A stretch of DNA of 64,000 bases from Sporosarcina sp. P32b (GCF_002743335.1 NZ_PDZB01000008.1:1-64000), one strand, 5' to 3'. Positions 32,797-42,648 are shown, counted from the stretch's first letter. Program-made: numbers and translations. The notes: generated by a model from the letters alone, not told the origin.

Positions 32797-33315
32797 ATGG
32801 CAAGTGAGCAAAACTCAAAACCGAAGTTAGGCTTTACAATAATAAAAAATGATCCCACAGATGGACATAAAGGGTTTGGCATAGGTTCGTTGTCGCTAGA
32901 AAACATTTCACCTGTGATCATTGATGTAGAAGCAGGTACAGCACAAGTGGAAATGGGTGCTATGCATGCTCGAAGTGATACGGAGCGAGGTATTAAGTTC
33001 ACCAAGGACCGCAAAGATTCTGAAGGTGGAAAGCCGTACTGGTTAGTTTGGGTGACCATTGATTATCGTGAAGAAGGCCCGTATTATGCAGGAATTACGG
33101 CTTGTGAAATGGTAGTTAACCGTGAAAAGAGACGTGGCTATAAGCTACTTGCTGACCACGTCAACCGCATGGACAAATCATTGAAACGTCAAATTATCGT
33201 AGACGATATGGACGATCGTTCGAAAAAAATTCTTAAAGACTTTCTGAAGTCGCATAACGCAGAACTGTGGGAACGTAGTACACCTGAATTACACGAAGGT
33301 TTGCGTACGGAGTAA
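32797..33315 (+). CDS. ywhD: YwhD-family protein
   Basis: A 172-residue protein of the YwhD family of unknown function. Diagnostic segments are LGFTIIKNDPTDGHKGFGIG, LSLENISPVIIDVEAGTAQV and WLVWVTIDYREEGPYYAGIT. ATG 32797 follows ATGGAGGG. In B. subtilis it sits in the same neighbourhood as ywhB and pbpG. The 3' end is followed by ~220 bases without a recognisable gene and then a strong terminator. Confidence 0.9.
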   Translation: MASEQNSKPKLGFTIIKNDPTDGHKGFGIGSLSLENISPVIIDVEAGTAQVEMGAMHARSDTERGIKFTKDRKDSEGGKPYWLVWVTIDYREEGPYYAGITACEMVVNREKRRGYKLLADHVNRMDKSLKRQIIVDDMDDRSKKILKDFLKSHNAELWERSTPELHEGLRTE

Positions 33316-33540
33316 GACCTAAAAGAACATCATTGAAAAGTACAAATCTCGTCAAATACGTCAAAAATATGACAATTTGGATTACGTCCTCTTTGAGGTT
33401 GAATGTCTGCAACAAAGGAAGTAAACTAAACATACAGCTTTGCGCTGTAATCTAGGACACCCGCTATGTAGACAGTCGTTTGATGAAACCACAAACCCAA
33501 GCAGTGCGGATTCATTCGATCCCTGCATAACGGTCAAAAA

Positions 33541-33578
33541 GCCTCGCTCTCCGCGGATACGGAGAACGAGGCTTTTTT
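33541..33578 (+). terminator. Intrinsic terminator downstream of ywhD
   Basis: GCCTCG-TCTCCG pairs with CGGAGA-CGAGGC around CGGATA, followed by TTTTTT. It lies 225 bases after ywhD and 33 bases before the 21-nt array. Confidence 0.92.
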
Positions 33579-33610
33579 AATGGGGATTTTTGGATTCACT
33601 TTATTTGTGG

Positions 33611-33955
33611 CGCTTATAGTTCGTGTCTATTCGCTCAATCGCGACGGCTGTTTGCTCAATGCGAGTGGTCAAGCGCTCTATCTCGAGACGAATCCGCTCA
33701 ATCACCCTGGCAACGTGCTCATAGTTCGTCGTTATCCGCTCAATCGGGACGGCTATCCGCTCTATGCAAGCAGCCTTCCGCTCATTGTCGTCTGCCTCTA
33801 GTGCTCAATTGCCTATGCGCTCAATATTTCGTGCACTCGCTCATTGTTAATGCACGACCGCTCTATGAGGAGAAATGTCCGCTCTATCTTGGTCTGTATC
33901 CGCTCATAATTACGGGTTATGCGATCAATCCCGCCGCTTACCCGCTCATAACTCG
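33611..33955 (+). repeat. 21-nt periodic YGCTCNAT array 2 (17 units, variable spacers)
   Basis: Octamers start at 33611, 33632, 33653, 33674, 33695, 33716, 33737, 33758, 33779, then 33802, 33818, 33838, and again every 21 bases at 33859, 33880, 33901, 33922 and 33943. The octamer stays CGCTCAAT, CGCTCTAT, TGCTCAAT or one change away, while the 13-base spacers all differ. It lies between convergent ywhD and pbpG, right behind a terminator. Confidence 0.93.
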
Positions 33956-33976
33956 AAAAAACCAAATCACTCCACA

Positions 33977-36031
33977 TTACTCAAAAAACGAAAACGGGAA
34001 CAAATCCATTTTAGAATTTTGCTCTTCTCCTGAATTTTGTTCTCTCAACGAGCGATCCGTACATAACTTTTTCGGAACATCTTTATCCTTCACATAGACC
34101 AATCGCTGCTTCGTGCATTCATTGACCGCAATTCCGCCAGTTTCGATATCGACAACGACGCTTTGCACGCCGGAAGGGGGAAGGAATGGTTGTGGCGCCG
34201 TTCCTTCATGCGCAGCCTCCATGAAATCAATCCAGACTTTTTTCGAGACTGTTTTATCTTCTAAATCCTCCAGTTGTTTGCCGCGATCGAAGCCTGTCCA
34301 GATGCCCGCTGTTAATGTGGGCGAGAATCCAATCAAATACTGATCCGATATCGTCGTTCCAGACTTTGCCGCGTAGGGCCGCGTTTGTTTTGGGCGCATC
34401 GACAAACCTGTAGAAGTTAAATAATCATTGAAGACAGGGTCAAACATTCCAGTCATTAAATGCGTCAGCACAAACGCGTCTTGTTCCGACATTGCTTGCT
34501 TCGGTTTCTTCGAAGGATGCTCATAGATCAGTTTTCCGTTCGCATCTGTAATCGATAGAATCATTTGAGGCTCGACTTGTTTTCCTTTTGACGCAATGCG
34601 GTTATATGCTGTCGTCATCTCGAACAGTGTCACATCGGAAGTTCCAAGCGCGACCGCAGGGGATTCAGGAAATGCGACATCAATGCCAAGTCGCTGCGCC
34701 ATTTTCGTATACGGCTTGTAACCGACTTGCTCAAGCGTTTTGACTGCGTAAATATTATCCGAAATCGCAATTGCTTGTGCTAATGAAATCGGTTTCGCCG
34801 CAAACTCTCCGTTAATATTGCTCGGCTCATAGGTCGAACGACCATCATCATACGTAAACAGCGTCTTTTCGGCTGTCATGAACGTTAAGGGGGTCATCCC
34901 TTTTTCCAGCGCTGCTGCATAGAGAATCGGCTTCATTGCAGATCCTGGCTGACGTTTCGCTTGAGTCACACGGTTAAAGGAACTATCGCCAAAATCTACT
35001 CCGCCGACCATCGACGTGACAAATCCGGTGTCTGCAGCCATGGAAATGAATCCAACTTGCAGATCATTTGCAGGCATTGCTTGTTGGATGGCTTGTTCAG
35101 CTGCTTGTTGGTGCTGCTGATTCAACGTCGTTCGGATTTGCCAGCCACCTTCCGCAGGTACTCGGCCTTTCGAAGCAAGGATGTCTTCCGCCTGTTGCCA
35201 CGCAGCATCCAAAAAGTAAGGTGCCACTTGCTTCATGTCTTTCCAACTCTCTGTCTGCAATACGATACGTTCTTCCACCGCGCGTTCCTTTTGCGCAGTT
35301 GAAATATAATCATATTCCTCCATTTGATCGAGTACGAGAAGTTGGCGGTTGCGTGAATTCTCTGGGTTATCTAGAGGTGAATAAATGGAAGGTCCTTTTG
35401 CGATAGCTGCAATCGTAGCGGCTTCTTCCAATGTCAGCTCTTTCGCGGCTTTGGAGAAATAAAATCGACTAGCCGCTTCCACGCCGTACATTCCATGGCC
35501 AAAGTAGACAGTATTTAAATAACCTTCCAAAATCGTATCCTTGTCATAGAAAATTTCCAGTCGATAGGCAAACAGCGCCTCATGGATTTTCCGTGTCCAA
35601 GACTTTTCGTGCGTCAAATACAAATTCCGCGCATATTGCATAGTAATCGTACTCGCACCTTGCGCCTTACTCATCGTTTTTACGTCTTTCAGAACTGCAC
35701 CCGCAATTCGTTTATAATCAAATCCATTATGCGAATAAAATTGCTTATCTTCGGTTGCTACGAAAGCGTCCGAAAGAAAAGGGGACATATCGGATAGCTT
35801 CATCCAATAACGTCTATGTTGTGAAAAATGATCCCCGATCTGATGCCCGCTATGATCGAGGAACAATGAAGCCTTTGGTACGCTCAATGAAGGAGCGCCA
35901 AGTACTTGAGCATATATTCGAAGGGCGATTAAGACCGTTACGATCGCGGCTATGGACGTGATCGACAGGGATAATGCAATCTTTTTCCACTTTTTTCGAT
36001 TGGTGGACTTTATATAATCGGTACGTTTCAT
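33977..36031 (-). CDS. pbpG: Class A penicillin-binding protein (PbpG/PBP2d type)
   Basis: A 684-residue bifunctional peptidoglycan synthase. A cytosolic basic tail and one membrane helix (~19-42) precede the glycosyltransferase domain (~70-240; catalytic Glu94 in ATEDKQFYSH, then GASTITMQYARNLYL). The transpeptidase domain (~310-620) has nucleophile Ser364 in PGSAMK, the S-D-N motif in AISDN and K-S-G-T. By position (ywhB-ywhD-pbpG) and length it corresponds to B. subtilis PBP2d, a forespore protein for the spore germ-cell wall. The ribosome-binding site is weak. The coding end abuts repeat array 2. Confidence 0.92.
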   Translation of the reverse strand: MKRTDYIKSTNRKKWKKIALSLSITSIAAIVTVLIALRIYAQVLGAPSLSVPKASLFLDHSGHQIGDHFSQHRRYWMKLSDMSPFLSDAFVATEDKQFYSHNGFDYKRIAGAVLKDVKTMSKAQGASTITMQYARNLYLTHEKSWTRKIHEALFAYRLEIFYDKDTILEGYLNTVYFGHGMYGVEAASRFYFSKAAKELTLEEAATIAAIAKGPSIYSPLDNPENSRNRQLLVLDQMEEYDYISTAQKERAVEERIVLQTESWKDMKQVAPYFLDAAWQQAEDILASKGRVPAEGGWQIRTTLNQQHQQAAEQAIQQAMPANDLQVGFISMAADTGFVTSMVGGVDFGDSSFNRVTQAKRQPGSAMKPILYAAALEKGMTPLTFMTAEKTLFTYDDGRSTYEPSNINGEFAAKPISLAQAIAISDNIYAVKTLEQVGYKPYTKMAQRLGIDVAFPESPAVALGTSDVTLFEMTTAYNRIASKGKQVEPQMILSITDANGKLIYEHPSKKPKQAMSEQDAFVLTHLMTGMFDPVFNDYLTSTGLSMRPKQTRPYAAKSGTTISDQYLIGFSPTLTAGIWTGFDRGKQLEDLEDKTVSKKVWIDFMEAAHEGTAPQPFLPPSGVQSVVVDIETGGIAVNECTKQRLVYVKDKDVPKKLCTDRSLREQNSGEEQNSKMDLFPFSFFE

Positions 36032-36189
36032 TGCTCATCACATCCCGTTCCATTCAGTATCTTTTGACAGTATGGGACGGTTATGGCCGGATTAAACGGC
36101 TCACAGGAAAAGTTTAGACGTGTAACATTGAAACTGGTGCCGGAAGAAGTGTATAATGAGTGAATCTATTTACTTAAGGCGGTGAACGA

Positions 36190-36606
36190 ATGGAAGCGCC
36201 AAAAATGCAAGTTCAGCTCCGTTCCGTTATTCAACATCCAGAACAGCAAGCAGAAACGCATACGATGCAAGCGACTGGAGAAATCATTGAGAAAAAAGGG
36301 CAGGCCTACTTATTGTTTGAAGAACGATTAGAAGGAATGCCAGCAGTTCGAACGACCGTGAAATTACATGCCGAAGATGCTTTCATCATGCGTAAGGGCG
36401 GCGTGCAGATGCGATTGCCGTTCAGACAAGACGATGTTCGTTTTGGCACATACGGAAATGGCCCTGCGGTTATGGATTTAGCCGTTCGTACGAATCAACT
36501 GGAGTGGGTACCTGGACGCTTTACGGTAGCGTACGACTTACATTCAGACGACAGTTTATTAGGGAAATACCATTTGACAATAACCTACTCGGAGGTAACA
36601 CAATGA
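36190..36606 (+). CDS. ywiB: DUF1934-family protein YwiB
   Basis: A 138-residue beta-barrel-like DUF1934 (YwiB) protein of unknown function; the opening (residues ~5-14, [10 protein letters not shown]) and the later block [20 protein letters not shown] are typical. ATG 36190 follows AAGGCGGTG. The stop overlaps the argS start (ATGA), so the two are translationally coupled, as in B. subtilis. Confidence 0.9.
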   Translation: MEAPKMQVQLRSVIQHPEQQAETHTMQATGEIIEKKGQAYLLFEERLEGMPAVRTTVKLHAEDAFIMRKGGVQMRLPFRQDDVRFGTYGNGPAVMDLAVRTNQLEWVPGRFTVAYDLHSDDSLLGKYHLTITYSEVTQ

Positions 36607-38270
36607 ATGCAGTAGAGCAGATTCAACATGAGATTAAAGAAGCATTGCACCAAGCGATTGAAAAAGCACAACTAGTCGAAGGTGCAGATATTCCAGAAAT
36701 CAAACTGGAATCACCAAGAAGTAAAGAGAACGGCGACTATGCAGCGAACATTGCTATGCAGTTGACGAAACTAGCAAAAAAACCACCACGTGCGATCGCG
36801 GAAAGTATTCTAGAGAACTTGGATACGACGAACACCGCAATCGACTCCATTGAAATTGCTGGACCTGGTTTCCTCAATATCCGTTTGAAAACAGACAGTC
36901 TTGGAGATATCGTGAAATCTGTCCTGGACCAAGGAGCAGACTACGGACGTTCAGACAGCGGACAGCAACAGAAAATCCAAGTTGAATTCGTCTCAGCGAA
37001 TCCAACAGGAGACTTGCACTTAGGGCACGCACGCGGCGCTTCCCTTGGAGATTCATTATGTAATATTCTCGACAAAGCTGGCTATGACGTAGCGCGCGAA
37101 TACTACATCAATGATGCGGGTAATCAAATAAATAACTTAGCGTTATCTATTGACGTTCGGTATTTCGAAGCGCTTGGATTAGAAAAAGAAATGCCTGAAG
37201 ATGGCTATCGTGGTGCAGACATTATCACGATCGCAAAAGGCCTCGTCGAACAATACGGCGACAAGTATGTCGATGTTCCAGAAGAAGAGCGACTGGCATT
37301 TTTCCGCGAACACGGCTTGAATATCGAATTGGATAAACTAAAGAAAGACTTAACGGACTTCCGCGTTCATTTCGATCACTGGTTCTCGGAAACGTCTTTA
37401 TATAACAATGGCAAGATCGAAGTCGCGCTCAATAAACTTCGTGAAAATGGTCACGTCTATGAAGAAGACGGTGCTACTTGGTTCCGTTCCACTACATTTG
37501 GCGACGACAAAGACCGTGTACTGATCAAACAAGACGGTTCATTTACGTATTTAACACCAGACATCGCCTATCACCAAGATAAATTGAGTCGCGGATTCGA
37601 TAAACTCATCAATATTTGGGGAGCAGACCACCACGGATATATTCCACGTATGAAAGCGGCAATCCAGGCACTTGGCTATGACCGCGATACGCTTGAAGTA
37701 GAAGTGGCGCAAATGGTTCAGCTTTATAAAGACGGAGAAAAGTTCAAGATGAGCAAGCGCACAGGAAAAGCGGTCACACTACGTGAACTTGTAGAAGAAG
37801 TCGGCCTAGACGCTGTACGTTATTTCTTCGCGATGCGCTCAGGCGATGCACAAATGGACTTCGATTTAGATTTGGCAGTATCCAAATCCAATGAAAACCC
37901 TGTCTACTATGCACAATATGCGCACGCGCGTATTTGCTCGATTTTGCGTCAGGCGAAAGAGCAGAACGTAGAAGCATCAACAGAAAACGTCACGCTATTG
38001 CAAGACGAGAAAGAGCTAGAGCTACTAAAGAAACTCGGAGACTTCCCGAAACTAATTAGCGACTCAGCTCGCATGCGCGCACCACACCGTGTGACGACGT
38101 ATATTCAAGAGCTAGCGGCCAGCTTCCATAGCTTCTATAATGCGAACAAAGTGTTGGATCCTGAGAACAAGGATCTTTCCGAAGCACGCTTGGCTTTAAT
38201 TACGGCAACGAAAACGACGATTGCCAACGCGTTGAAATTGGTAGGCGTCGAAGCACCTGAAAGAATGTAA
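36603..38270 (+). CDS. argS: Arginyl-tRNA synthetase
   Basis: A 555-residue class I synthetase. It has an N-terminal Add-1 domain (~1-100), the HIGH-type signature HLGH at 139-142 ([19 protein letters not shown]), a KMSKR sequence in [20 protein letters not shown], and a C-terminal DALR anticodon-binding domain. The KMSK signature is present, unlike in some ArgRS that lack it. ATG 36603 follows CGGAGGTAAC. No T-box leader is visible upstream of ywiB. Confidence 0.96.
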   Translation: MNAVEQIQHEIKEALHQAIEKAQLVEGADIPEIKLESPRSKENGDYAANIAMQLTKLAKKPPRAIAESILENLDTTNTAIDSIEIAGPGFLNIRLKTDSLGDIVKSVLDQGADYGRSDSGQQQKIQVEFVSANPTGDLHLGHARGASLGDSLCNILDKAGYDVAREYYINDAGNQINNLALSIDVRYFEALGLEKEMPEDGYRGADIITIAKGLVEQYGDKYVDVPEEERLAFFREHGLNIELDKLKKDLTDFRVHFDHWFSETSLYNNGKIEVALNKLRENGHVYEEDGATWFRSTTFGDDKDRVLIKQDGSFTYLTPDIAYHQDKLSRGFDKLINIWGADHHGYIPRMKAAIQALGYDRDTLEVEVAQMVQLYKDGEKFKMSKRTGKAVTLRELVEEVGLDAVRYFFAMRSGDAQMDFDLDLAVSKSNENPVYYAQYAHARICSILRQAKEQNVEASTENVTLLQDEKELELLKKLGDFPKLISDSARMRAPHRVTTYIQELAASFHSFYNANKVLDPENKDLSEARLALITATKTTIANALKLVGVEAPERM

Positions 38271-38282
38271 TATATCGAAAGT

Positions 38283-38312
38283 AGCCAAGCGGGTTTACTG
38301 CTTGGCTTTTTT
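38283..38312 (+). terminator. Intrinsic terminator of argS
   Basis: AGCCAAGC pairs with GCTTGGCT around GGGTTTACT, followed by six T. Confidence 0.92.
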
Positions 38313-38334
38313 GTTATCGCTTTTTGAAGGGAAG

Positions 38335-38510
38335 TGGAAGAGCAACGTTTCGCTGCGTTCCAGGCGGACGCGTTCGGGAGGGCTCGCGGCAAGCCAACCA
38401 GGTCGCTGTGCTTCCTTCGGTTGTCTAGCCTGTCGAACGGATCCTCCCCGAGTCGCCGCCTCAAGTACAAAGATGTGCTCCTAACGCTTCGCTTTTACTC
38501 GCAAAAGCCG
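38335..38510 (-). repeat. Covarying hairpin repeat, copy 9 (variant, minus orientation)
   Basis: GGCGGACGCG pairs in part with the GTCGCCGCC end, and the core contains GCCAACCAGG...GGTTGTC arms. Near-identical pieces occur in copy 5 (GCGTTCCAGGCGGACGCGTT and AAAGATGTGCTCCTAACGCT). First half of a pair with copy 10. A 38-codon frame ending at 38678 (TPRVFLSYREGDVIDALRTY) follows but has no ribosome-binding site. Confidence 0.75.
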
Positions 38511-38734
38511 TCCTCCGTAACGGCTCTCACTTCGCTTCACTGGTGTCCTTTCTTGAGTGTGAAAGTGAAGTTCAAGGGCACACCTCGTGTTTTCTTGTCA
38601 TATCGAGAAGGGGATGTAATTGATGCGTTGCGTACTTATCTTGTTGAAAAAATGAATATGTCCAAAAAGTTCCAATGACCCTAGACGCATCAACAACTTA
38701 AAAGCGGTTAAACCTGTCAACACAACAAAAAGTA

Positions 38735-38868
38735 GGGAGTGAGGCGGAAGCAGGGGGCGACTCCCAGAGGATCAGGTCGAAAGATGAGACAACCAAAGAG
38801 AGTGCAATGAACTGGTTGGCTCATCGCGGCCCCTCAGGAAAGCGTCCCCCTGCTGGAGCCTTACTCCC
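38735..38868 (+). repeat. Covarying hairpin repeat, copy 10 (plus orientation)
   Basis: GGGAGT-AGGC pairs with GCC-ACTCCC, and AGCAGGGGG with CCCCCTGCT. The core contains GCGACTCCCAGAGGATCAGG and CAGGAAAGCGTCC. Confidence 0.9.
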
Positions 38869-38896
38869 AAACACGTTTCAATCTCTCCCTATCCCC

Positions 38897-38925
38897 TGTA
38901 CAACCACCGCTATTATCGCTATAAT
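38897..38925 (+). promoter_or_regulatory. Promoter of the cobalamin salvage operon
   Basis: TGTACA (38897-38902), 17 bases, TATAAT (38920-38925) stand about 25 bases before the riboswitch. Confidence 0.65.
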
Positions 38926-38950
38926 AAGTCATAATTACATATCTTCTGAA

Positions 38951-39126
38951 AAGGTTCTCGAAACTTGAGATGAAATGCGAAATCGGTTCAAATCCGATGC
39001 GGTCCCGCCACTGTAAGTGCCATGCACAAGTCAGGTCACCTGCCTTTTTAGAAAATGAAGTTCCGCAGCAACCTACGAGGATAGGTACAGTGGAAGAAAT
39101 CATGCGCTGATTTCATCCCACTTAAT
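38951..39126 (+). ncRNA. Cobalamin (B12) riboswitch
   Basis: The adenosylcobalamin aptamer core is visible: GAAATGCGAAATCGGTTC, AAATCCGATGCGGTCCCGCC and the B12 box GCCACTG at 39007-39013, then AAGTCAGGTCACCTGCC. A hairpin at ~39090-39121 (AAGAAATCA/TGATTTCAT) leads into the terminator at 39127. It should switch off the btuF...pduO operon when cobalamin is abundant. Confidence 0.93.
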
Positions 39127-39151
39127 CCTTCGAACTATCGGAGGCTTTTTT
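39127..39151 (+). terminator. Riboswitch terminator
   Basis: CCTTCGA pairs with TCGGAGG (one G-T pair) around ACTA, followed by CTTTTTT. It lies 51 bases before btuF and is the likely expression platform of the B12 riboswitch. Confidence 0.8.
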
Positions 39152-39201
39152 CATGTCTGCGGCTTGCGTAATGCACCACATATATTAGAGGAGGAACACA
39201 C

Positions 39202-40188
39202 ATGAAGAAGTTTTGGCAACTGATGCTGACAGCAATGCTCGCGGTACTACTACTCGCAGCATGCGGAAGCGACAGTAAAAAAGAAGAAACACCGGCAGAT
39301 GAAAATCAGTCTGGCGAAGAATCGAAAACAGAACAACAATCAACGGATACAACGAGTTATCCATACACGTTGACAGATGCAACGGGCGAAGAAATTACAT
39401 TTGAGCAAGCGCCGGAAACTGTCATTTCATTAATTCCAAGCAACACGGAAATTTTATTCGGTATTGATGCAGGCGATCAAGTTATCGCAGTAACAGAAAA
39501 TGATGATTTTCCTGAAGAAGTCACGGAGCTTGATACAGTAGGGGACTTTACGGTCAACGTAGAAAAAGTCATTTCATTGCAGCCAGAAGCGGTATTCGCA
39601 CATGAAATGATGATGGGTTCGAATGAAGAAGGTTTGAAACAAATTCGTGACGCAGGCATCCCGGTAATCGTCGTACCGAATGCAGGAACTTTTGATGAGA
39701 CATATGAAACGATTGAACTGATTGGTCAAGTCATGGACAAAAATGTGGAAGCGAATCAAATCGTTGAAGATATGAAGACAAAAATTGCGGATATCGAAAA
39801 GAAAGCAGCAGACATCACAGACAAGAAGCGCGTGTTTGTTGAAAACTCTGATGCACCTGAAATCTATACACCAGGAACAGGAACATTCCCTCAGCAATTC
39901 TTGGATATGATCCACGCTGAAAACATCGTCACAGAAGAAGGCTGGATTATGATCAGCCCTGAAACGATTGTCGATGAAAATCCGGATGTGATTTTGGCTA
40001 TGTATAGCTATATTCCGAACGTCGTAGAAAATATTAAAACGCGTGACGGGTTTGATGCGGTGACTGCGATCAAAGAAGATCAAGTCATTCAACTGGATGA
40101 AGATATCACAAGCCGTACAGGTCCACGTTTGGCTGATGGATTAGAGCTGTTTGCGAAAGCAGTCTATCCTGAGGTATTCGGTGAATAA
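39202..40188 (+). CDS. btuF: Cobalamin ABC transporter substrate-binding lipoprotein
   Basis: A 328-residue lipoprotein with Cys21 in LLLAACGS and a Ser/Glu/Lys/Thr-rich linker to ~52, then a class III (BtuF/FhuD) two-lobe binding domain (VISLIPSNTEILFGIDAGDQ, VGDFTVNVEKVISLQPEAVF, IVTEEGWIMISPETIVDENP). It should capture corrinoids outside the membrane for BtuCD. ATG 39202 follows AGAGGAGG. First gene after the B12 riboswitch; the next start lies inside its end. Confidence 0.92.
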   Translation: MKKFWQLMLTAMLAVLLLAACGSDSKKEETPADENQSGEESKTEQQSTDTTSYPYTLTDATGEEITFEQAPETVISLIPSNTEILFGIDAGDQVIAVTENDDFPEEVTELDTVGDFTVNVEKVISLQPEAVFAHEMMMGSNEEGLKQIRDAGIPVIVVPNAGTFDETYETIELIGQVMDKNVEANQIVEDMKTKIADIEKKAADITDKKRVFVENSDAPEIYTPGTGTFPQQFLDMIHAENIVTEEGWIMISPETIVDENPDVILAMYSYIPNVVENIKTRDGFDAVTAIKEDQVIQLDEDITSRTGPRLADGLELFAKAVYPEVFGE

Positions 40189-41173
40189 AACCGCTCTCGC
40201 CTATGTCGTGTCGATTGCCACTTTGCTTGTGGCGATCTGGCTCGGCGTATCGATCGGTACAGTAAAAATACCAATAGAGACGCTATGGAATCAATCGGAT
40301 GCGACTGCAAGTAATATTTTGTGGAAGATCCGTATGCCGCGTGTGTTGCTGGCAGGAATCGTCGGCGCATCACTGGCTATTTCAGGAGCCGCTTTCCAAG
40401 GGCTATTGAAAAACCCATTAGCTGATCCTTACACCCTCGGAGTGTCATCCGGTGCCTCTGTCGGCGCCGTGATCACACTCTTTTTTGGTATTTCGTTACC
40501 GGTTCTTGGCGCATTCACCTTACCTGTATTTAGTATGATTGGTGCCGCATTGACGATGTTTCTAGTAATCGGTTTTGCTCGACTGGTCGACCGGTCCATG
40601 AAAATGGAGACGATTATTTTAACAGGAATTATTTTTGGTTCATTTCTCGGCTCCGTGCTGTCGCTAATGATCGCGCTAACGCAAGAAGAACTCCGTCAGA
40701 TTGTCGGTTGGTTGCTCGGTAGCGTATCGATGCGTGGATGGAATTATATTGTAATGGTCCTACCGTTTTTCATTATCGGCTCATTCATGCTGTGGCTCAA
40801 TCGCCGCGAATTGAACGCTTTATTATTCGGTGAAGAACGTGCACATCATCTCGGAGTTAATGTCAAACAGCGTAAATTGATGATTTTGCTAGGTGGATCG
40901 GTATTAACAGGTTCTGCTGTTGCTGTATCTGGAACAATCGGCTTCGTCGGCCTAGTTGTCCCTCATATGACACGCATGTTATGGGGCTCAGATCACCGTC
41001 ACGTACTGCCTTTATCATTATTTAACGGGGCATCGTTATTGATCATTTGCGATCTCGTAGCACGAACTATTATTTCACCGGCTGAATTACCGGTCGGTGT
41101 CATTACAGCATTCATTGGCGCTCCGGTGTTTGCCTATATCTTTTACAAACAACGTAGAAAAGGAGCGATGTGA
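40181..41173 (+). CDS. btuC: Cobalamin ABC transporter permease
   Basis: A 330-residue FecCD/BtuC permease with about ten helices. Typical segments are IRMPRVLLAGIVGASLAISG, AFQGLLKNPLADPYTLGVSS, the GERAHHLGV-like segment (GEERAHHLGVNVKQRK) that contacts the ATPase, and TIGFVGLVVPHMTRMLWGSD. GTG 40181 overlaps the btuF stop, with TGAGGT seven bases upstream; earlier in-frame ATGs read deep in btuF and are unlikely. Confidence 0.92.
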   Translation: MNKTALAYVVSIATLLVAIWLGVSIGTVKIPIETLWNQSDATASNILWKIRMPRVLLAGIVGASLAISGAAFQGLLKNPLADPYTLGVSSGASVGAVITLFFGISLPVLGAFTLPVFSMIGAALTMFLVIGFARLVDRSMKMETIILTGIIFGSFLGSVLSLMIALTQEELRQIVGWLLGSVSMRGWNYIVMVLPFFIIGSFMLWLNRRELNALLFGEERAHHLGVNVKQRKLMILLGGSVLTGSAVAVSGTIGFVGLVVPHMTRMLWGSDHRHVLPLSLFNGASLLIICDLVARTIISPAELPVGVITAFIGAPVFAYIFYKQRRKGAM

Positions 41174-41175
41174 AG

Positions 41176-42648
41176 ATGTTGCAAGTGGACAATTTATCGG
41201 GAGGCTACGGCAAGGAACCGATTGTGCGAAATGTGTCGTTCCACGTGGAAAAAGGAGAAGTTCTCGGGATTTTAGGGCCGAATGGTAGCGGGAAATCTAC
41301 GTTACTGAAAATCATCTCGGGGATTTTGCCGAAACAAAGCGGTAAAGTGATGATTGCAGGTAAACCTTCTGGCGCCTATACCCAGAAGCAGTTCGCACAA
41401 CAAGTGGCCGTCTTGCCACAGCTTCATGCGCATGCCTTTTCCCATAGCGTTAAAGACACCGTCGCACTTGGTCGTTACCCGTATCAATCGGGGATTTTCT
41501 CGAGTTGGTCGGAGTTGGACGAGCAAGCAGTGCAGGAAGCGATGAACCATACAGGTGTCACGCGATATGAAAATACCGCGATTGAATTATTATCAGGAGG
41601 CGAGCAACAACGCGTATTCGTTGCGCAGGCACTCGCCCAGCAAGCACCTATTTTATTATTAGATGAACCAACGAACCATCTCGATATCGCGCATCAGCAG
41701 CAATTGCTCGATACGATACGCAATCAAGCCAGACAGAAGGGGATCACGGTCATCTCAGTATTTCACGACATCAATCTGGCTGCTCTCTATTGTGATCGTT
41801 TGTTGCTGTTGAAGAACGGGGAAGTAGCATCCATTGGCACGCCGCAAGATGTCGTACTCGAGCAAGAAATCCATCATGTGTACAACGCGCGCGTCAAAAC
41901 ACAGCCCCATCCTGAAATGCCGAAGCCTCAAATGACGCTATTGCCGAACTTGCAAGAAAAGGTAGAACGGTTTTGTGTAAAAAAAGCAGACGTTTCGATT
42001 CAGCAAGATCATGTATTGTTGCAATCAAGCCAACCACTGAAGACGATTTCTTCCGCAGTTCATAATGCAGGACTTGGCTGGTACCGGACGTTCGTCAATC
42101 GTGGTGTGCGTGCGGATTATATGATCGATGATGTACAAAAAGAGAACACGGATTACTTGCGTGCGCTAGGTTATCATCTGACAGATACCGTCGCCATGAT
42201 GACTGCCGTTAGTCCGGAGCATGTTGAAGTGGAGGAATACGAAGGAGAATTCGGCTCGATTGTCGTGGCGGTGACAGCAGGTGTTGGAAACGCAGTGGAC
42301 GTTTCGAAGTCCTGGCAGCGTGAAGATATTCCTTACATAGGAACGATCAATACATGGGTCTTCATTAATGGAGAATTAAGTGAAGAAGCTTTCGTCCAAG
42401 CATTGATCACCGCAACAGAAGCGAAAGTGAAAGCATTGCAAGATGAGCAAGTGAAGGATCCGGAATCCGGCACGGTCGCTACAGGTACTTCAACAGACAG
42501 CCTGCTGATTGCGTCTACACAGCAAGGAGAACACTTGCCCTACGCTGGACCGATAACACAACTCGGGAAGTTGATCGGTAAAGGGGTTTATGATTGTACG
42601 GTGCGAGCTATTCATTCATATCGATTAGCAGTAGGTGGGCACCGATGA
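41176..42648 (+). CDS. btuD: BtuD ATPase fused to CbiZ adenosylcobinamide amidohydrolase
   Basis: A 490-residue fusion. Residues ~1-250 are a BtuD/FhuC-type ATPase (Walker A GPNGSGKST 34-42, LSGGEQQRVFVAQALAQQ, Walker B PILLLDEPTNHLD). Residues ~265-485 form a CbiZ domain (SSAVHNAGLGWYRTFVNRGV, VVAVTAGVGNAVDVSKSW, GTINTWVFINGELSEEA), which hydrolyses adenosylcobinamide to cobyric acid. Such fusions are known in Bacillus (YvrA type). It thus couples corrinoid uptake to remodelling. ATG 41176 lies ten bases after AAAAGGAG; GTG 41170, four bases after it, is an alternative. Confidence 0.92.
   Translation: MLQVDNLSGGYGKEPIVRNVSFHVEKGEVLGILGPNGSGKSTLLKIISGILPKQSGKVMIAGKPSGAYTQKQFAQQVAVLPQLHAHAFSHSVKDTVALGRYPYQSGIFSSWSELDEQAVQEAMNHTGVTRYENTAIELLSGGEQQRVFVAQALAQQAPILLLDEPTNHLDIAHQQQLLDTIRNQARQKGITVISVFHDINLAALYCDRLLLLKNGEVASIGTPQDVVLEQEIHHVYNARVKTQPHPEMPKPQMTLLPNLQEKVERFCVKKADVSIQQDHVLLQSSQPLKTISSAVHNAGLGWYRTFVNRGVRADYMIDDVQKENTDYLRALGYHLTDTVAMMTAVSPEHVEVEEYEGEFGSIVVAVTAGVGNAVDVSKSWQREDIPYIGTINTWVFINGELSEEAFVQALITATEAKVKALQDEQVKDPESGTVATGTSTDSLLIASTQQGEHLPYAGPITQLGKLIGKGVYDCTVRAIHSYRLAVGGHR

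Noticed and set aside
33580-34097. Two short frames within array 2 and the pbpG end
   Set aside because: They read the octamer array and then antisense of pbpG; no starts with a ribosome-binding site.
36130-36190. T-box leader for argS
   Set aside because: No T-box sequence or specifier-loop structure precedes ywiB-argS.
38553-38678. Frame ending in TPRVFLSYREGDVIDALRTY
   Set aside because: The sequence looks protein-like but there is no ribosome-binding site and the frame runs back into hairpin copy 9; at best a gene fragment.
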